In this document: piece by piece, positions 1-8,817 of the stretch
How the letters are laid out: the number at the start of each line of letters is the position of its first letter
Position numbering within the stretch: the first letter of the stretch is position 1
NCBI GenBank assembly: GCA_018240325.1
Contig: JAFEFZ010000077.1
Location: 1-55,664, forward strand
Direction of reading: 5' to 3'
Origin: Pseudomonadota bacterium
GTDB taxonomy: Bacteria; Pseudomonadota; Gammaproteobacteria; Burkholderiales; Burkholderiaceae_C
Length of the DNA: 55,664 nucleotides
Translations under genes and position numbers: made by a program
Notes under the pieces: generated by a model
Database searches by the model: none
Seen by the model: only the letters and a program-made list of their open reading frames with translations
What the model was told of the DNA's origin: nothing

Positions 1-2172
1 AACGTGACCGGCAGCCTGCAGTGGAACAAGAACCAGGATCTGCTGGGCATCGACCGCGAGTTCTCGAAGACGGCCAACAAGCCGCCGTACTTCGAATCCG
101 GCGCCACCGGCCAGGGCAACATCCAAGGTGCGTGGAGCCCGGGCGTGAACGGCGTATCGGTTGGCGGGCCCCTCACGGTGGGCGGTCTGGGCTACCAGGG
201 CGGGGGGTCCGGTTACGGCAACCCGATGGCCACGCCCGCGAACCGCTGCGGCGACATCAACATGGCGCTGGCGCCGTCACTCAGCGCGGGCGGTAAACCG
301 TACTGCAACTTCGACACCGGCCCGTTCATTGGCTTGCTCGGCCAGATCGAGAGCGTGTCGGGCACGCTCAACGGCGCCTGGCAACTCAACGACAAGGCCG
401 AGTTGTATGGCGACCTGCTGTGGTCGCGTACGGTGGCCACGGTCGCGTTCCAGCCGAGCCCGCTGCGCACCAGCTTCCTGGATACCGACGAGGAATTCGA
501 CAAGCAGAAGATCGACCGCGTGCTGCTGCTGCGCCCGACCAACCCGAACTACCAGATCGCCGCCGACTATCTGAATGCCAACGGCCTGGGCGCGCTCGTC
601 GGCCAGCCGCTGGGCATCACTGCGCGGGTGTTCGACTTCGGCCGGCGTACCGAAGAGAACACCAGCACGCAGTTCCGCATGGTCGGCGGCGCGCGCGGCG
701 AGGTCATGAACCAGAGCTACGACGTGTCGGCGTTCTGGAACCAGAACAAGATGGACGGCAAGGTCACCGCGGGCTATTTCTCGCAGGTCGGCTTCGCCCG
801 GGCGACGCAGGATCCGGGCAGCGACTGGAACCCATGGTCGCTGACCCAGTCGGCCGCCTTCCAGGCGCTGATCGCGCCATCCAAGTACGTGGGCCCGACG
901 CTCAGCGGCAAGTCGCAGTCCTACGGGTTGCAGGCGACGCTGTCGGGCGACGTGACGCCGCTGCCCGCGGGCATGATGCAGTACGCCGCCGGCCTGCAAT
1001 ACCGCAAGGAGAGCCTGGTGCAGACGCCGGCACCGGCGCAGTTCACAGGCGACATCGCCGGCCTGGGCGGCGCGACCAAGCCGATCGACGCCGACCGCAG
1101 CGTTTACGCGATGTTCGGCGAGTTGAACGTCCCGGTGGTCAAGAATCTGGACTTGAACCTCGCATTGCGCTGGGACGACTACAGCGACTTCGGCTCCACC
1201 ACCAACTGGAAGGCCAACTTCCGCTGGCAGCCGGTCCAGCAACTGCTGTTCCGGGGCTCTTACGGCACGGGCTTCCGCGCACCGACCTTGGTCGACCTGT
1301 ACCAGCCGATCGTGCTGGGGACTTCGTCGCAGTTCAACGACCCGGTCACCGGCCAGAAGGATCTGCAGGTCAACGAGCGCAGCGGCGGCAACCCCGACCT
1401 GCAGCCGGAGACTTCCACGCAATACGGCTTGGGCGCGATCTGGCAGCCGCTGAACAACCTGGCGCTCAGCCTCGACTACTTCAACATCAAGGTCGAGGAC
1501 GTGATCGCGCAGGCCTCCACGCAGGACGTGGTGTCGCAGGCGGCATTGGGCAACCCGGCCTTCACCCCCTACGTGAAGCGCGATCCGGTGACCAACCAGA
1601 TCATCGAGACCTCGACGCAGCTGCTGAATTCGGGCTCGCTGCACGTGGCCGGCTTCGACCTCGGCGTCAACTACCGGCAACCGATCGGGCCGGGCATCCT
1701 GTCGGTGGGGCTGCAGGGCACCTACTACACCACCTTCGACCAGACCTCGCCGACCGGCGCGACCACGTCCAAGATCGGCACCACGGTCGACGGCCAGGGC
1801 AACCCGGTGCCGAGTTCAACCGCCGGTCTCGACGGCTATGGCGTGGTGATCCGCTACAAGCAGTACCTGAGCGCAACCTGGACGCAGGGCAGCTGGGCGA
1901 CGACGCTGGGCAACAGCTACGCCACCGGCTACCACGCCGGCTGGGACCTGAACGACAACCCGACCCACATCGGCGCGATGTCGCTGTGGGACTTGCAGGT
2001 GGCCTACAGCGGCTTCAAAAACACGGTGTTGACGCTGGGAGCGCGCAACTTGTTCGACAAGCAGCCGGACACTTTTGTCAACGTGTCGAACGCGTTCCAG
2101 TCGGGCTACGACCCGTCGCAATACGACCCGCGCGGCCGCTTCGTCTACCTGACCGGCTCCTTCAAGTTCTGA
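1..2172 (+). CDS. TonB-dependent outer-membrane receptor, 3' part only
   Basis: This is the beta-barrel portion of a TonB-dependent receptor, an outer-membrane transporter that takes up a ligand such as a siderophore, vitamin or oligosaccharide using energy from TonB-ExbB-ExbD. The reading frame is open at the first base, so the signal peptide, TonB box and plug lie upstream. About 723 residues are visible. They contain alternating aromatic/polar beta strands, the TonB-receptor phrase FRGSYGTGFRAPTLVDLY near residue 415, the pattern NPDLQPETSTQYGLG about 50 residues later, and a C-terminal GRFVYLTGSFKF ending in phenylalanine as expected for BAM-assembled barrels. The substrate cannot be told from the barrel alone. 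The exbB-exbD pair at 7374-8458 could energise it. A strong GC-rich hairpin follows the stop codon. Confidence 0.93.
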   Translation, partial: NVTGSLQWNKNQDLLGIDREFSKTANKPPYFESGATGQGNIQGAWSPGVNGVSVGGPLTVGGLGYQGGGSGYGNPMATPANRCGDINMALAPSLSAGGKPYCNFDTGPFIGLLGQIESVSGTLNGAWQLNDKAELYGDLLWSRTVATVAFQPSPLRTSFLDTDEEFDKQKIDRVLLLRPTNPNYQIAADYLNANGLGALVGQPLGITARVFDFGRRTEENTSTQFRMVGGARGEVMNQSYDVSAFWNQNKMDGKVTAGYFSQVGFARATQDPGSDWNPWSLTQSAAFQALIAPSKYVGPTLSGKSQSYGLQATLSGDVTPLPAGMMQYAAGLQYRKESLVQTPAPAQFTGDIAGLGGATKPIDADRSVYAMFGELNVPVVKNLDLNLALRWDDYSDFGSTTNWKANFRWQPVQQLLFRGSYGTGFRAPTLVDLYQPIVLGTSSQFNDPVTGQKDLQVNERSGGNPDLQPETSTQYGLGAIWQPLNNLALSLDYFNIKVEDVIAQASTQDVVSQAALGNPAFTPYVKRDPVTNQIIETSTQLLNSGSLHVAGFDLGVNYRQPIGPGILSVGLQGTYYTTFDQTSPTGATTSKIGTTVDGQGNPVPSSTAGLDGYGVVIRYKQYLSATWTQGSWATTLGNSYATGYHAGWDLNDNPTHIGAMSLWDLQVAYSGFKNTVLTLGARNLFDKQPDTFVNVSNAFQSGYDPSQYDPRGRFVYLTGSFKF

Positions 2173-2186
2173 ACCGGGCCTGCCGT

Positions 2187-2218
2187 GCGCGCCCGCCCGG
2201 CCGGTCGGGCGGGCGCGC
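2187..2218 (+). terminator. Hairpin terminator after the TonB receptor gene
   Basis: Two perfectly complementary 13-base arms (2187-2199 and 2206-2218) enclose a six-base loop, starting 15 bases after the receptor stop codon. The stem is entirely G/C. No U tract follows, so it may act as a Rho-independent-like or 3'-protecting structure. The position supports transcript ending here. Confidence 0.6.
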
Positions 2219-2792
2219 ATCGACCTGATCGTCGGCAGGCCCGCTGCGACGGTGGGTCGTCGCATGGGGGCGCGGGCCGCTGATCGGGTTCGCGAAGGCT
2301 GATTCGGGGCTGCGAGCCTTCCGCGCCCGTTGCGCCAGATCTCGGCGGCGGTCGAAGGCCCGCCGGCGTAGGCGAAGGCCTGCCGCTCGAGGCCGAAGGT
2401 CGGCAGCAGCGGCTCGGCGGTGCGCGTGGCGCGGTTGCCGGTCGCTGCCGCGGGCACGGCGCGCAGGCCGCGCACCCCATCGGGGTGGAGCGCGAACAGC
2501 GTCTCGCGCGTGACCGAGACCCGCGCCGGCACGCAGGCGAAGGCAGCATCACGCCACGGCAGCGACCCATGCGAGGCCGGCTCCGTGCCCGCGCAGCCGA
2601 CCGGCAGCGCCGCCGCGATGCAGGCCGGCGCCAGCCGCAGACGCAACCGGGACGCGCGTATCGGGCACCTCCCGCACCCGCCTGAGGGCGGACGTCGGCT
2701 TCATGGTCGCGCCGGCAGGCGCGGCGCGTCCAGAGGCCGGGCGATGCGGCGGCGGGCGATGCGGACAGACAGGCAAAGCCGAGACCGGTTTG
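2219..2792. other. Gap of about 570 bases with no convincing intact gene
   Basis: No intact gene is convincing here. On the minus strand a frame opening at 2646 reads like the start of an exported protein: MRLRLAPACIAAALPVGC followed by a plausible globular stretch to about 2300. It then runs without a stop into the antisense of the TonB receptor gene, which is not credible as one protein. It may be a decayed or frameshifted secreted-protein gene, or chance coding in GC-rich DNA. No RNA gene or insertion sequence was recognised. Confidence 0.4.
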
Positions 2793-2821
2793 GTAAACTT
2801 AGTTCACCGGACTTGGTTCAC
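2793..2821 (+). promoter_or_regulatory. Probable operator/promoter of the toxin-antitoxin pair
   Basis: This AT-richer patch directly before the antitoxin gene carries two direct repeats, ACTTAGTTCAC (2797-2807) and ACTTGGTTCAC (2811-2821), exactly 14 bases apart. The first overlaps an imperfect palindrome GTAAAC-TTA-GTTCAC (2793-2807). Phd/YefM antitoxins normally repress their own operon by binding short repeats like these. No strong sigma70 -35 element was recognised. Confidence 0.5.
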
Positions 2822-2832
2822 ATGGGGCGCGC

Positions 2833-3075
2833 ATGACCACCACCGTCAACATCCACGAAGCGAAGACGCACCTGTCGCGCCTGGTCGAACAGGCCGCCAG
2901 GGGCCAGGAATTCATCATCGCCAAGGCGGGCAAGCCGATGGTGCGCGTGGTGCCGATCGAGGCACCGCCGGCCAAGCGGCGCCTGGGTTTCCTGGCCGGC
3001 AAAGCGGTGGTCACCGCCGACTTGAAGAAGGATTTCGCCGAGGACATCGACGCGATGTTCTATGGCGATCGCTGA
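2833..3075 (+). CDS. Type II antitoxin, Phd/YefM family
   Basis: This 80-residue protein is probably the antitoxin that neutralises the PIN toxin encoded next to it and represses the operon. The N-terminal part, MTTTVNIHEAKTHLSRLVEQ, is the classic Phd/YefM DNA-binding and dimerisation fold, followed by a GQEFIIAKAGKPMVRV strand-turn segment. The C-terminal tail (LGFLAGKAVVTADLKKDFAE) is the toxin-wrapping region typical of antitoxins paired with VapC-like PIN toxins. The gene overlaps or nearly abuts the toxin gene. Repeated sequence motifs sit just upstream. Family assignment is firm; the pairing is inferred from adjacency. Confidence 0.92.
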   Translation: MTTTVNIHEAKTHLSRLVEQAARGQEFIIAKAGKPMVRVVPIEAPPAKRRLGFLAGKAVVTADLKKDFAEDIDAMFYGDR

Positions 3076-3460
3076 GATGTGGCTGCTCGACACCCATCTG
3101 CTGGTTTGGGCCGCCTATGACGCGCAACGCCTGCCGCGGCGTGCGGCCACGGTGCTGCAGTCGCGCGACGAGCGGCTGGTCTTCAGCCTGGCGTCGATCT
3201 GGGAGGTCGCCATCAAGGCCTCGCTGAAGCGGCCGGACTTCACGGCGCAGACGGCTGAACTGCATCGCGCGCTGCTTGACGAGGGCTTTGCCGAGTTGCC
3301 GATCCAGCCGGCGCACATCGCCCAGGTCGCCACGCTGCCGTGGCTGCACCGCGATCCCTTCGACCGCATGCTGCTCGCGCAGGCCAAGTCCGAAGGGCTG
3401 AGGCTGCTGACGGCCGACGCGGCACTCGAGCGCTACGGCCGCTTCGTTCGCGCCGTCTGA
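3062..3460 (+). CDS. Type II toxin, PIN-domain (VapC-like) ribonuclease
   Basis: A PIN-domain endoribonuclease of up to 132 residues, the probable toxin of the pair. PIN acidic residues are visible: Asp in MWLLDTHLLVW, Glu in SIWEVAIK, and the late acidic pair in DPFDRML and LTADAALE. Its metal-dependent active site would cut RNA, often tRNA or rRNA in VapC families. Two starts are possible: ATG at 3062, overlapping the antitoxin gene by 14 bases, or ATG at 3077, one base after the antitoxin stop. The family usually begins at M-x-LLDTH, which favours 3077 (127 residues). Tight coupling fits a toxin-antitoxin operon. Confidence 0.9.
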   Translation: MAIAEMWLLDTHLLVWAAYDAQRLPRRAATVLQSRDERLVFSLASIWEVAIKASLKRPDFTAQTAELHRALLDEGFAELPIQPAHIAQVATLPWLHRDPFDRMLLAQAKSEGLRLLTADAALERYGRFVRAV

Positions 3461-3479
3461 CACGCAATCCGGCGCTCAC

Positions 3480-3712
3480 TCGATTTCACAACGTCCGTCT
3501 TGCCCGCGAGGCGATCGTCACGCGCCACGCTCGTCTGCGCATGACCGAGCGCGCCGTGACGGACGAACTGCTGCTGCTGCGCATGGTCGAGGAGGGCGAC
3601 ACGCGCTGCCGCGACGATTCGCACCCGTGCTCGAGGTCTCGCAGGGCTGGGGCACGCATGTCGACTGCGCGGCCGACGGCACCGATGTCGAAACGGTCGT
3701 TCTCGAGGCCCG
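3480..3712 (+). pseudogene. Frameshifted DUF4258 gene remnant
   Basis: In one frame, 3500-3620 reads AIVTRHARLRMTERAVTDEL followed by a short acidic-GDTR-RDD segment, which matches the start and middle of DUF4258 proteins. The frame then changes near 3620, and the adjacent frame continues LEVSQGWGTHVDCAADGTDV, resembling the family's C-terminal half (a strand, an N-x-x-CAA segment and a valine-rich strand). No single frame covers both halves, there is no convincing start codon, and the end is lost. DUF4258 proteins are often encoded beside HTH or antitoxin genes, in keeping with the toxin-antitoxin pair just upstream. The match is from memory of the family, not from a search. Confidence 0.55.
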
Positions 3713-3796
3713 CGCCTGCGGGGCGTGGCCGCTGCACCTCGAGCACCGCGAGGCTGCCCGATCGGCCATGCACCTTCGGCGCAGCCAGGGCGGCCG

Positions 3797-4555
3797 CTAT
3801 TTCGGCGCCAGCCGGATCGCGCCGTCCAGGCGGATCACCTCGCCGTTGAGCATGTCGTTCTCGACGATCTGCTTGACGAGCTTCGCGTAGTCCTCGGGGC
3901 GGCCCAGGCGGCTGGGGAAGGGTACGCTCGCGGCCAGCGCGTCCTGCACTTCCTGCGGCATCGAGAACAGCATCGGCGTGCCGAAGATCCCCGGCGCGAT
4001 CGTCATGTTGCGGATGCCGTTGCGCGCCAGGTCGCGCGCGATCGGCAGCGTCATGCCGACCACGCCGCCCTTGCTGGCGCTGTAAGCGGCCTGGCCGATC
4101 TGGCCGTCGTAGGCGGCGACGCTGGCGGTGCTGATCATCACGCCGCGCTCGCCGGTGGGCTCGGGCTCGTTGCGGCACATCGCCTCGGCGGCCACGCGGA
4201 TCATGTTGAAGCTGCCGATCAGGTTGATGCTGATCACCTTCGAGAACAGCGCCAGCGGGTGCGCGCCGTCCTTGCCGACCGTCTTGGATGCGGGCGCGAT
4301 GCCGGCGCAGTTGACCAGCCCCATCAGCTTGCCCAGCTTCACGGCCGCGGCCACGGCCGCCTGTGCGTCGGCCTCCTGGCTGACGTCGCAGCGCACGAAG
4401 CCGCCGCCGATCTCGGCGGCGACCTTGCGGCCCACTTCTTCCTGCAGGTCGGCGATCACGACCTGGCCGCCGTTGGCGGCGAGCATGCGCGCCGTGCCTT
4501 CGCCCAGGCCCGACGCGCCGCCGGTGACGATGAAAACCTTGCCGGAGATGTCCAT
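3797..4555 (-). CDS. SDR-family 3-hydroxyacyl-CoA dehydrogenase-like oxidoreductase
   Basis: This 252-residue short-chain dehydrogenase resembles type II 3-hydroxyacyl-CoA dehydrogenase (HSD17B10-like). The NAD-binding motif [10 protein letters not shown] starts at residue 11, NCAG lies near residue 83, and the catalytic Ser and YSASK motif lie at roughly 140-165. The C-terminal phrase [10 protein letters not shown] is typical of the acyl-CoA-acting subgroup. It would oxidise a hydroxyacyl-CoA or similar alcohol with NAD+ in the cytoplasm. The ATG at 4555 follows a GAGGG ribosome site. The gene lies 18 bases after adk on the same strand, a neighbourhood often kept in Burkholderiales. The exact substrate is uncertain. 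Confidence 0.9.
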   Translation of the reverse strand: MDISGKVFIVTGGASGLGEGTARMLAANGGQVVIADLQEEVGRKVAAEIGGGFVRCDVSQEADAQAAVAAAVKLGKLMGLVNCAGIAPASKTVGKDGAHPLALFSKVISINLIGSFNMIRVAAEAMCRNEPEPTGERGVMISTASVAAYDGQIGQAAYSASKGGVVGMTLPIARDLARNGIRNMTIAPGIFGTPMLFSMPQEVQDALAASVPFPSRLGRPEDYAKLVKQIVENDMLNGEVIRLDGAIRLAPK

Positions 4556-4573
4556 GGGGTGCCCTCGGTTGCT

Positions 4574-5326
<753 letters not shown>

Positions 5327-6091
5327 TTACGCTGCACCCGCGGCAAACAGGGCGCGCACGCGCGCCAGATCCTGCGGCGTGTCCACGCCCGGCCCGGGGG
5401 CCTCGGCGCTGACGAGCACGGCTATCCGGTGCCCATGCCACAGCGCGCGCAGCTGCTCCAGCGCCTCGGTGCGCTCGTGCGGCGCCGGCGGCAGCGCCGG
5501 GAAGCGGCGCAGGAAGCCGGCGCGATACGCATACAGCCCCACGTGGCGCAACGGCGGCGGCTCGGGCAGCGCCGGCCCGCCGGCAGCGGCACCGTCGCGC
5601 CGCCACGGGATCGGCGCGCGGCTGAAGTACAGCGCGTGGCCGCGCACGTCGAGCACCACCTTGACGACGTTGGGGTCGCGGTAGTCGGCCTCGGACGCGA
5701 TCGGGTGCGCCGCGGTGGCCATCGCGCAATCGGGTTCGGCCTGCAGCCGCGCCGCACAGCGGTCGATCAGCGCCGGGTCGATCAACGGCTCGTCGCCCTG
5801 GACGTTGAGCACCACCGCGTCGTCGGCCAGCCCCAGCAGCGCGCAGGCCTCGGCCAGGCGGTCGCTGCCGCTGGCGTGGTCGCTGCGGGTGAGCAGCGCG
5901 CGCACGCCGTGTTCGGTGCAGGCGGCGGCGATGCGCGCGTCGTCGGCCGCCACCACCACCTGCGCGGCCGCCGAGCGTGCCGCGCGCTGCGCGACGCGCA
6001 CCACCATCGGCAGCCCGCCGATGTCGGCCAGCGGCTTGTCGGGCAGCCGGGTCGAGGCCAGCCGCGCCGGGATCAACACATGGAAGCGCAT
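5327..6091 (-). CDS. kdsB: 3-deoxy-manno-octulosonate (KDO) cytidylyltransferase
   Basis: KdsB activates KDO with CTP to CMP-KDO for lipopolysaccharide inner-core assembly. The nucleotidyltransferase signature [20 protein letters not shown] is at residues 8-27, and NVQGDEPLI with the metal-binding aspartate is near residue 95. The 254-residue length matches the family. The gene is 25 bases downstream of the Trm112-like gene and follows lpxK in the same direction, so three adjacent genes serve or accompany envelope lipid synthesis. Confidence 0.97.
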   Translation of the reverse strand: MRFHVLIPARLASTRLPDKPLADIGGLPMVVRVAQRAARSAAAQVVVAADDARIAAACTEHGVRALLTRSDHASGSDRLAEACALLGLADDAVVLNVQGDEPLIDPALIDRCAARLQAEPDCAMATAAHPIASEADYRDPNVVKVVLDVRGHALYFSRAPIPWRRDGAAAGGPALPEPPPLRHVGLYAYRAGFLRRFPALPPAPHERTEALEQLRALWHGHRIAVLVSAEAPGPGVDTPQDLARVRALFAAGAA

Positions 6092-6116
6092 CGCGGCTGC
6101 GGCCCGGTGCCGGGAA

Positions 6117-6308
6117 TCAACCCGCGCCGTCGAGGTTGCGGGCCTCGCTCTCGAGCATGATCGGGATGCCGTCGCGGATCGGGAAGCCGAGCCGGTCGGC
6201 CGGGCATTGCAGTTCGACCAGCAGGGCGTTCTCGTCGCGCTGCGGCTGCAGCGGCCCCTTGCACAACGGGCACACGAGCAGGTCGATCAGGCGGTGGTCC
6301 AGGGTCAT
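6117..6308 (-). CDS. Trm112-family small zinc-ribbon-like protein
   Basis: This 63-residue protein has the Trm112/YcaR-type pattern: [11 protein letters not shown] near residues 10-20, a later QCP, and the C-terminal [11 protein letters not shown] segment that closes the fold. Bacterial members are small and their biochemical role is not settled; relatives in archaea and eukaryotes act as methyltransferase activators. Its ATG overlaps the lpxK stop by four bases, so it is translationally coupled to lpxK, and kdsB follows. This lpxK-Trm112-kdsB order is common in proteobacteria. Confidence 0.93.
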   Translation of the reverse strand: MTLDHRLIDLLVCPLCKGPLQPQRDENALLVELQCPADRLGFPIRDGIPIMLESEARNLDGAG

Positions 6309-7363
6309 CGGCATTGCGGGCGCTGCACCCGGCGCAGGTTGTCGAGCAGGGCGGCGACGAAGTCGTCGGGCAGCCGGAAGTCTAGCCCGACGACCCACAG
6401 CCGCGGACGGGCATCCGCATCGGCATCGGCATCGGGCGGCAGCTTGACCGCGTCCTTCTCGGTCAACAGCACGTCGCGCGCCGCCGCCGGCCAGGGTGGC
6501 GTGGCGAAGCCGTAGTGGTCGGGCAGCGGCAGCGGCTCGATCGTCAGCCCTGCGCTGCGCAGCATCGTGAAGAAGCGCTGCGGCGCCGCCATGCCGGCAG
6601 CGGCGGTCACCGGGCGGCCGCGAAGCGCGTGCAGCGCGCCCGGCGATGCGCCGGCGCCGCCCCACCAGTCGCGCAGCCGCACGGCGCCGCGCAGGCCGCG
6701 CACCGCGGTCGCCCCGGGCCAGCCGATGGTGGCAGCCGGCGCGTTGTACAGCACGTGGGTGTTGACCGGCGGATGCCGCGTGACCGGCTGGCGCAGCGGA
6801 CCGGCCGGCAGCAGCAGGCCGTTGCCGGCGCCGCGGTCGTCGAAGACCACCACCTGCAGGTCGCGCGCGAGCGCGTGGTGCTGCAACCCGTCGTCGGCGA
6901 CGATCACGTCGACTTCGGGGTGCGCGCCGCACAGCGCCAGCGCCGCAGCGCCCCGCCGCCGGCCGACCCACACCGGCGCGCCGGTGCGGCGATGGATCAG
7001 CAGCGGCTCGTCGCCGACGGCCGCGGCCGTGCTCGCCGGATCGACCGCGCGCAGCTCGCTGCCCTGGCGGCCGTAGCCGCGCGAGATCACGCCCGGGCGC
7101 CGGCCGGCCGCCTGCAGCGCCTGCACCAGGGCGATCACGGTCGGCGTCTTGCCGGCCCCGCCCGCCACCAGGTTGCCGACCACGATCACCGGCACCGGCG
7201 CCCGCTGCGAGGCGCGCCAGCCGAGGCGGTAGGGCAGCCGGTGCAGCGCGGCGCCGATGCGGTACAGCCAGCTCAGCGGCTGCAACAGCCGCGCGCCAAG
7301 GGACGGCTGCGGCCGCCACCACAGCCGGGCAAGCGCGGCCTCGATGCGCGCCGCGGCCCGCAC
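6305..7363 (-). CDS. lpxK: Tetraacyldisaccharide 4'-kinase
   Basis: LpxK phosphorylates the 4' position of the lipid A precursor at the inner membrane. The Walker A region [16 protein letters not shown] lies at residues 61-76, VISRGYGR follows near residue 93, and [12 protein letters not shown] near 158. The 352-residue length is normal. The start is GTG at 7363; no ATG lies nearby. It lies 10 bases after exbD and overlaps the Trm112-like gene. An odd feature is a DADADADA stretch near residue 315 encoded by a six-base repeat. Confidence 0.96.
   Translation of the reverse strand: MRAAARIEAALARLWWRPQPSLGARLLQPLSWLYRIGAALHRLPYRLGWRASQRAPVPVIVVGNLVAGGAGKTPTVIALVQALQAAGRRPGVISRGYGRQGSELRAVDPASTAAAVGDEPLLIHRRTGAPVWVGRRRGAAALALCGAHPEVDVIVADDGLQHHALARDLQVVVFDDRGAGNGLLLPAGPLRQPVTRHPPVNTHVLYNAPAATIGWPGATAVRGLRGAVRLRDWWGGAGASPGALHALRGRPVTAAAGMAAPQRFFTMLRSAGLTIEPLPLPDHYGFATPPWPAAARDVLLTEKDAVKLPPDADADADARPRLWVVGLDFRLPDDFVAALLDNLRRVQRPQCR
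6411..6434. repeat. Hexanucleotide repeat within lpxK
   Basis: Four consecutive GCATCS units encode alternating Asp-Ala in LpxK. Six-base slippage keeps the frame, so copy number could vary between strains without destroying the enzyme. It lies close to the C-terminus, away from the ATP-binding motifs. Confidence 0.6.
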
Positions 7364-7373
7364 GGCGCCAGTC

Positions 7374-7805
7374 TCAGGGCCGGGCGCGCGCCTGGCCGGA
7401 CTGCGCGGCGAAGGTCACGCGCGCGAGCCCTGCGCGCCGCGCCGCGTCGAGCACGTTGATCACCGCCTGGTGCGGCGTGGTGGCGTCGGCCGCCACGATC
7501 ACGACGACCTCGCCCCGGCCGGCGGCGGCGTCGCGCAGCTCGGCGGCGAGCCGATCGACGCTGCGGCCATCGACCGGGCGGCGGTCGATCAGCGTGCGGC
7601 CGTCGGCGGCCACCGCCACGACGATCTGCGCCGGCCGCTCGCGCAGCTTCTCGGCGTCGGCGGCGGGCAGCGTCAGCTGCAACTCGTTGAAGCGTGCGTA
7701 GGTGGTCGACAGCATCAGGAAGATCAGGATCACCAGCAGCACGTCGATGAACGGGATCAGGTTGATCTCCGGCTCCTCGTGCCGGTGATGGCGGCGGAAG
7801 TTCAA
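7374..7805 (-). CDS. exbD: Biopolymer transport protein ExbD/TolR family
   Basis: This 143-residue protein is the ExbD subunit of the proton-driven motor that energises TonB-dependent import. One N-terminal membrane helix (NLIPFIDVLLVILIFLML) carries the essential aspartate in PFIDVLLV near residue 22. The rest is the periplasmic ExbD domain. The start is TTG at 7805 (MNFRRHHRHEEPE), which shares bases with the exbB TGA in TTGA, implying translational coupling. The lpxK gene follows after 10 bases. Confidence 0.95.
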   Translation of the reverse strand: MNFRRHHRHEEPEINLIPFIDVLLVILIFLMLSTTYARFNELQLTLPAADAEKLRERPAQIVVAVAADGRTLIDRRPVDGRSVDRLAAELRDAAAGRGEVVVIVAADATTPHQAVINVLDAARRAGLARVTFAAQSGQARARP

Positions 7806-8458
7806 CGCGCGCCTTCGGCCGGCTGGGTCGGCGGCGTGCGCACCGCGAAGCGCATCAGCTGCGGCACCAGCCGCTCGGAGGCGAGCTCCATCGTCAGCAG
7901 GTATTCGTCGACGCGGCCGCGGAAGTAGCGGTAGAACATCAGCGCCGGGATCGCGATCAGCAGGCCGAACGCGGTGTTGTACAGCGCCACCGAGATGCCG
8001 TGCGCCAGCTGCTGCGGGTTGGTGGCGCCGGTGGGCGCCTGCGAGCCGAAGATCTCGATCATGCCGATCACCGTGCCGAACAGGCCCAGCAGCGGCGCCA
8101 CCGCGGCGATCGTGCCGAGCGTGTTGAGGTAGCGCTCGAGCCGGTGCAGCGCGATGCGGCCGGCGCTCTCGAAGGCCTGGCGCAGCGCATCCTCGGCGAT
8201 GCGCGGCTCCTGGATCACCGCGCGCAGCCCGGTGGCGAACACGCCGCCGAGCAGCGAGTTCTGGGCGAGCTTGTCGACCACGTCGGTGCCGGGCAGGCTG
8301 CTGCGGGTGAGCGTCAGCACCTCCTCCAGCAGCTCGGGCGGCGCGATCAGCGTCGGCCGCAGGCTGAACAGGCGCTCGATGACGATCGTCAACGCGGCCA
8401 CCGAACACAGGATCAACGGCCAGATCGGCCAGCCCGCGGCTTGAATGATCGACAGCAA
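7802..8458 (-). CDS. exbB: MotA/TolQ/ExbB proton channel family protein
   Basis: ExbB forms the pentameric proton channel scaffold with ExbD in the inner membrane. The 218-residue protein begins MLSIIQAAGWPIWPLIL, has a large cytoplasmic loop, and has two further helices around TIAAVAPLLGLFGTVIGMIE and the YNTAFGLLIAIPALMFY segment. The start is TTG at 8458, with an AGAGGG-type ribosome site about eight bases upstream; frames reaching farther upstream lack family resemblance. The pair could serve the TonB receptor at 1-2172, though no tonB gene is in the window. Confidence 0.95.
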   Translation of the reverse strand: MLSIIQAAGWPIWPLILCSVAALTIVIERLFSLRPTLIAPPELLEEVLTLTRSSLPGTDVVDKLAQNSLLGGVFATGLRAVIQEPRIAEDALRQAFESAGRIALHRLERYLNTLGTIAAVAPLLGLFGTVIGMIEIFGSQAPTGATNPQQLAHGISVALYNTAFGLLIAIPALMFYRYFRGRVDEYLLTMELASERLVPQLMRFAVRTPPTQPAEGAR

Positions 8459-8817
8459 ACAGCACCCTCTTGCAACAGCACCGTGCCGGCCGGAGGCCGC
8501 GCGGCGACGCGGGATTATGGGGTGGCCCGCCCGCGCTTCCCGCGGGTGGGTGCGCCGACACGCGCGCGCCGCGCCCGCGCAAGCAGGCTGCCGCGAAATC
8601 CACCGCTGCGGTGGATAACATTGTGCGCAACTGTGCAGGCTTGGCGCCGAAACGGCGTCAATGCTGGCGATGGGCCGGATTGCCCGTTTTTTGATCACCT
8701 TCGACACCTTGCGGATCAACCACTTAGCGGCATTTCGCGGGCTCGCGCGCGAGTCTTGGCGGGCCATGACCGCACGGCGACGGCTGTGGATGCCTGCGGC
8801 CATGCCCGGCGCCGGCG
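8459..8817. other. Divergent intergenic region between exbB and xseA
   Basis: About 360 bases separate two divergent genes and no coding sequence is convincing. It contains a 7-base-stem hairpin TCCACCG-ctg-CGGTGGA (8599-8615). That is followed by GGTGGATAAC, one base off a DnaA-box core, and by TTGTGCGCAACTGTGCA. A separated inverted repeat TTGATC (8691-8696) / GATCAA (8714-8719) also lies here. These could be regulator sites for either gene; no promoter could be placed with confidence. Confidence 0.4.

Noticed and set aside
1816-2646. A full 276-residue minus-strand gene
   Set aside because: Its second half is antisense to the conserved C-terminal barrel strands of the TonB receptor; only the first part might be a gene remnant.
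8599-8720. Replication origin suggested by a DnaA-box-like sequence
   Set aside because: Only one near-match is present, with no AT-rich unwinding region, no cluster of boxes and no dnaA or dnaN nearby.
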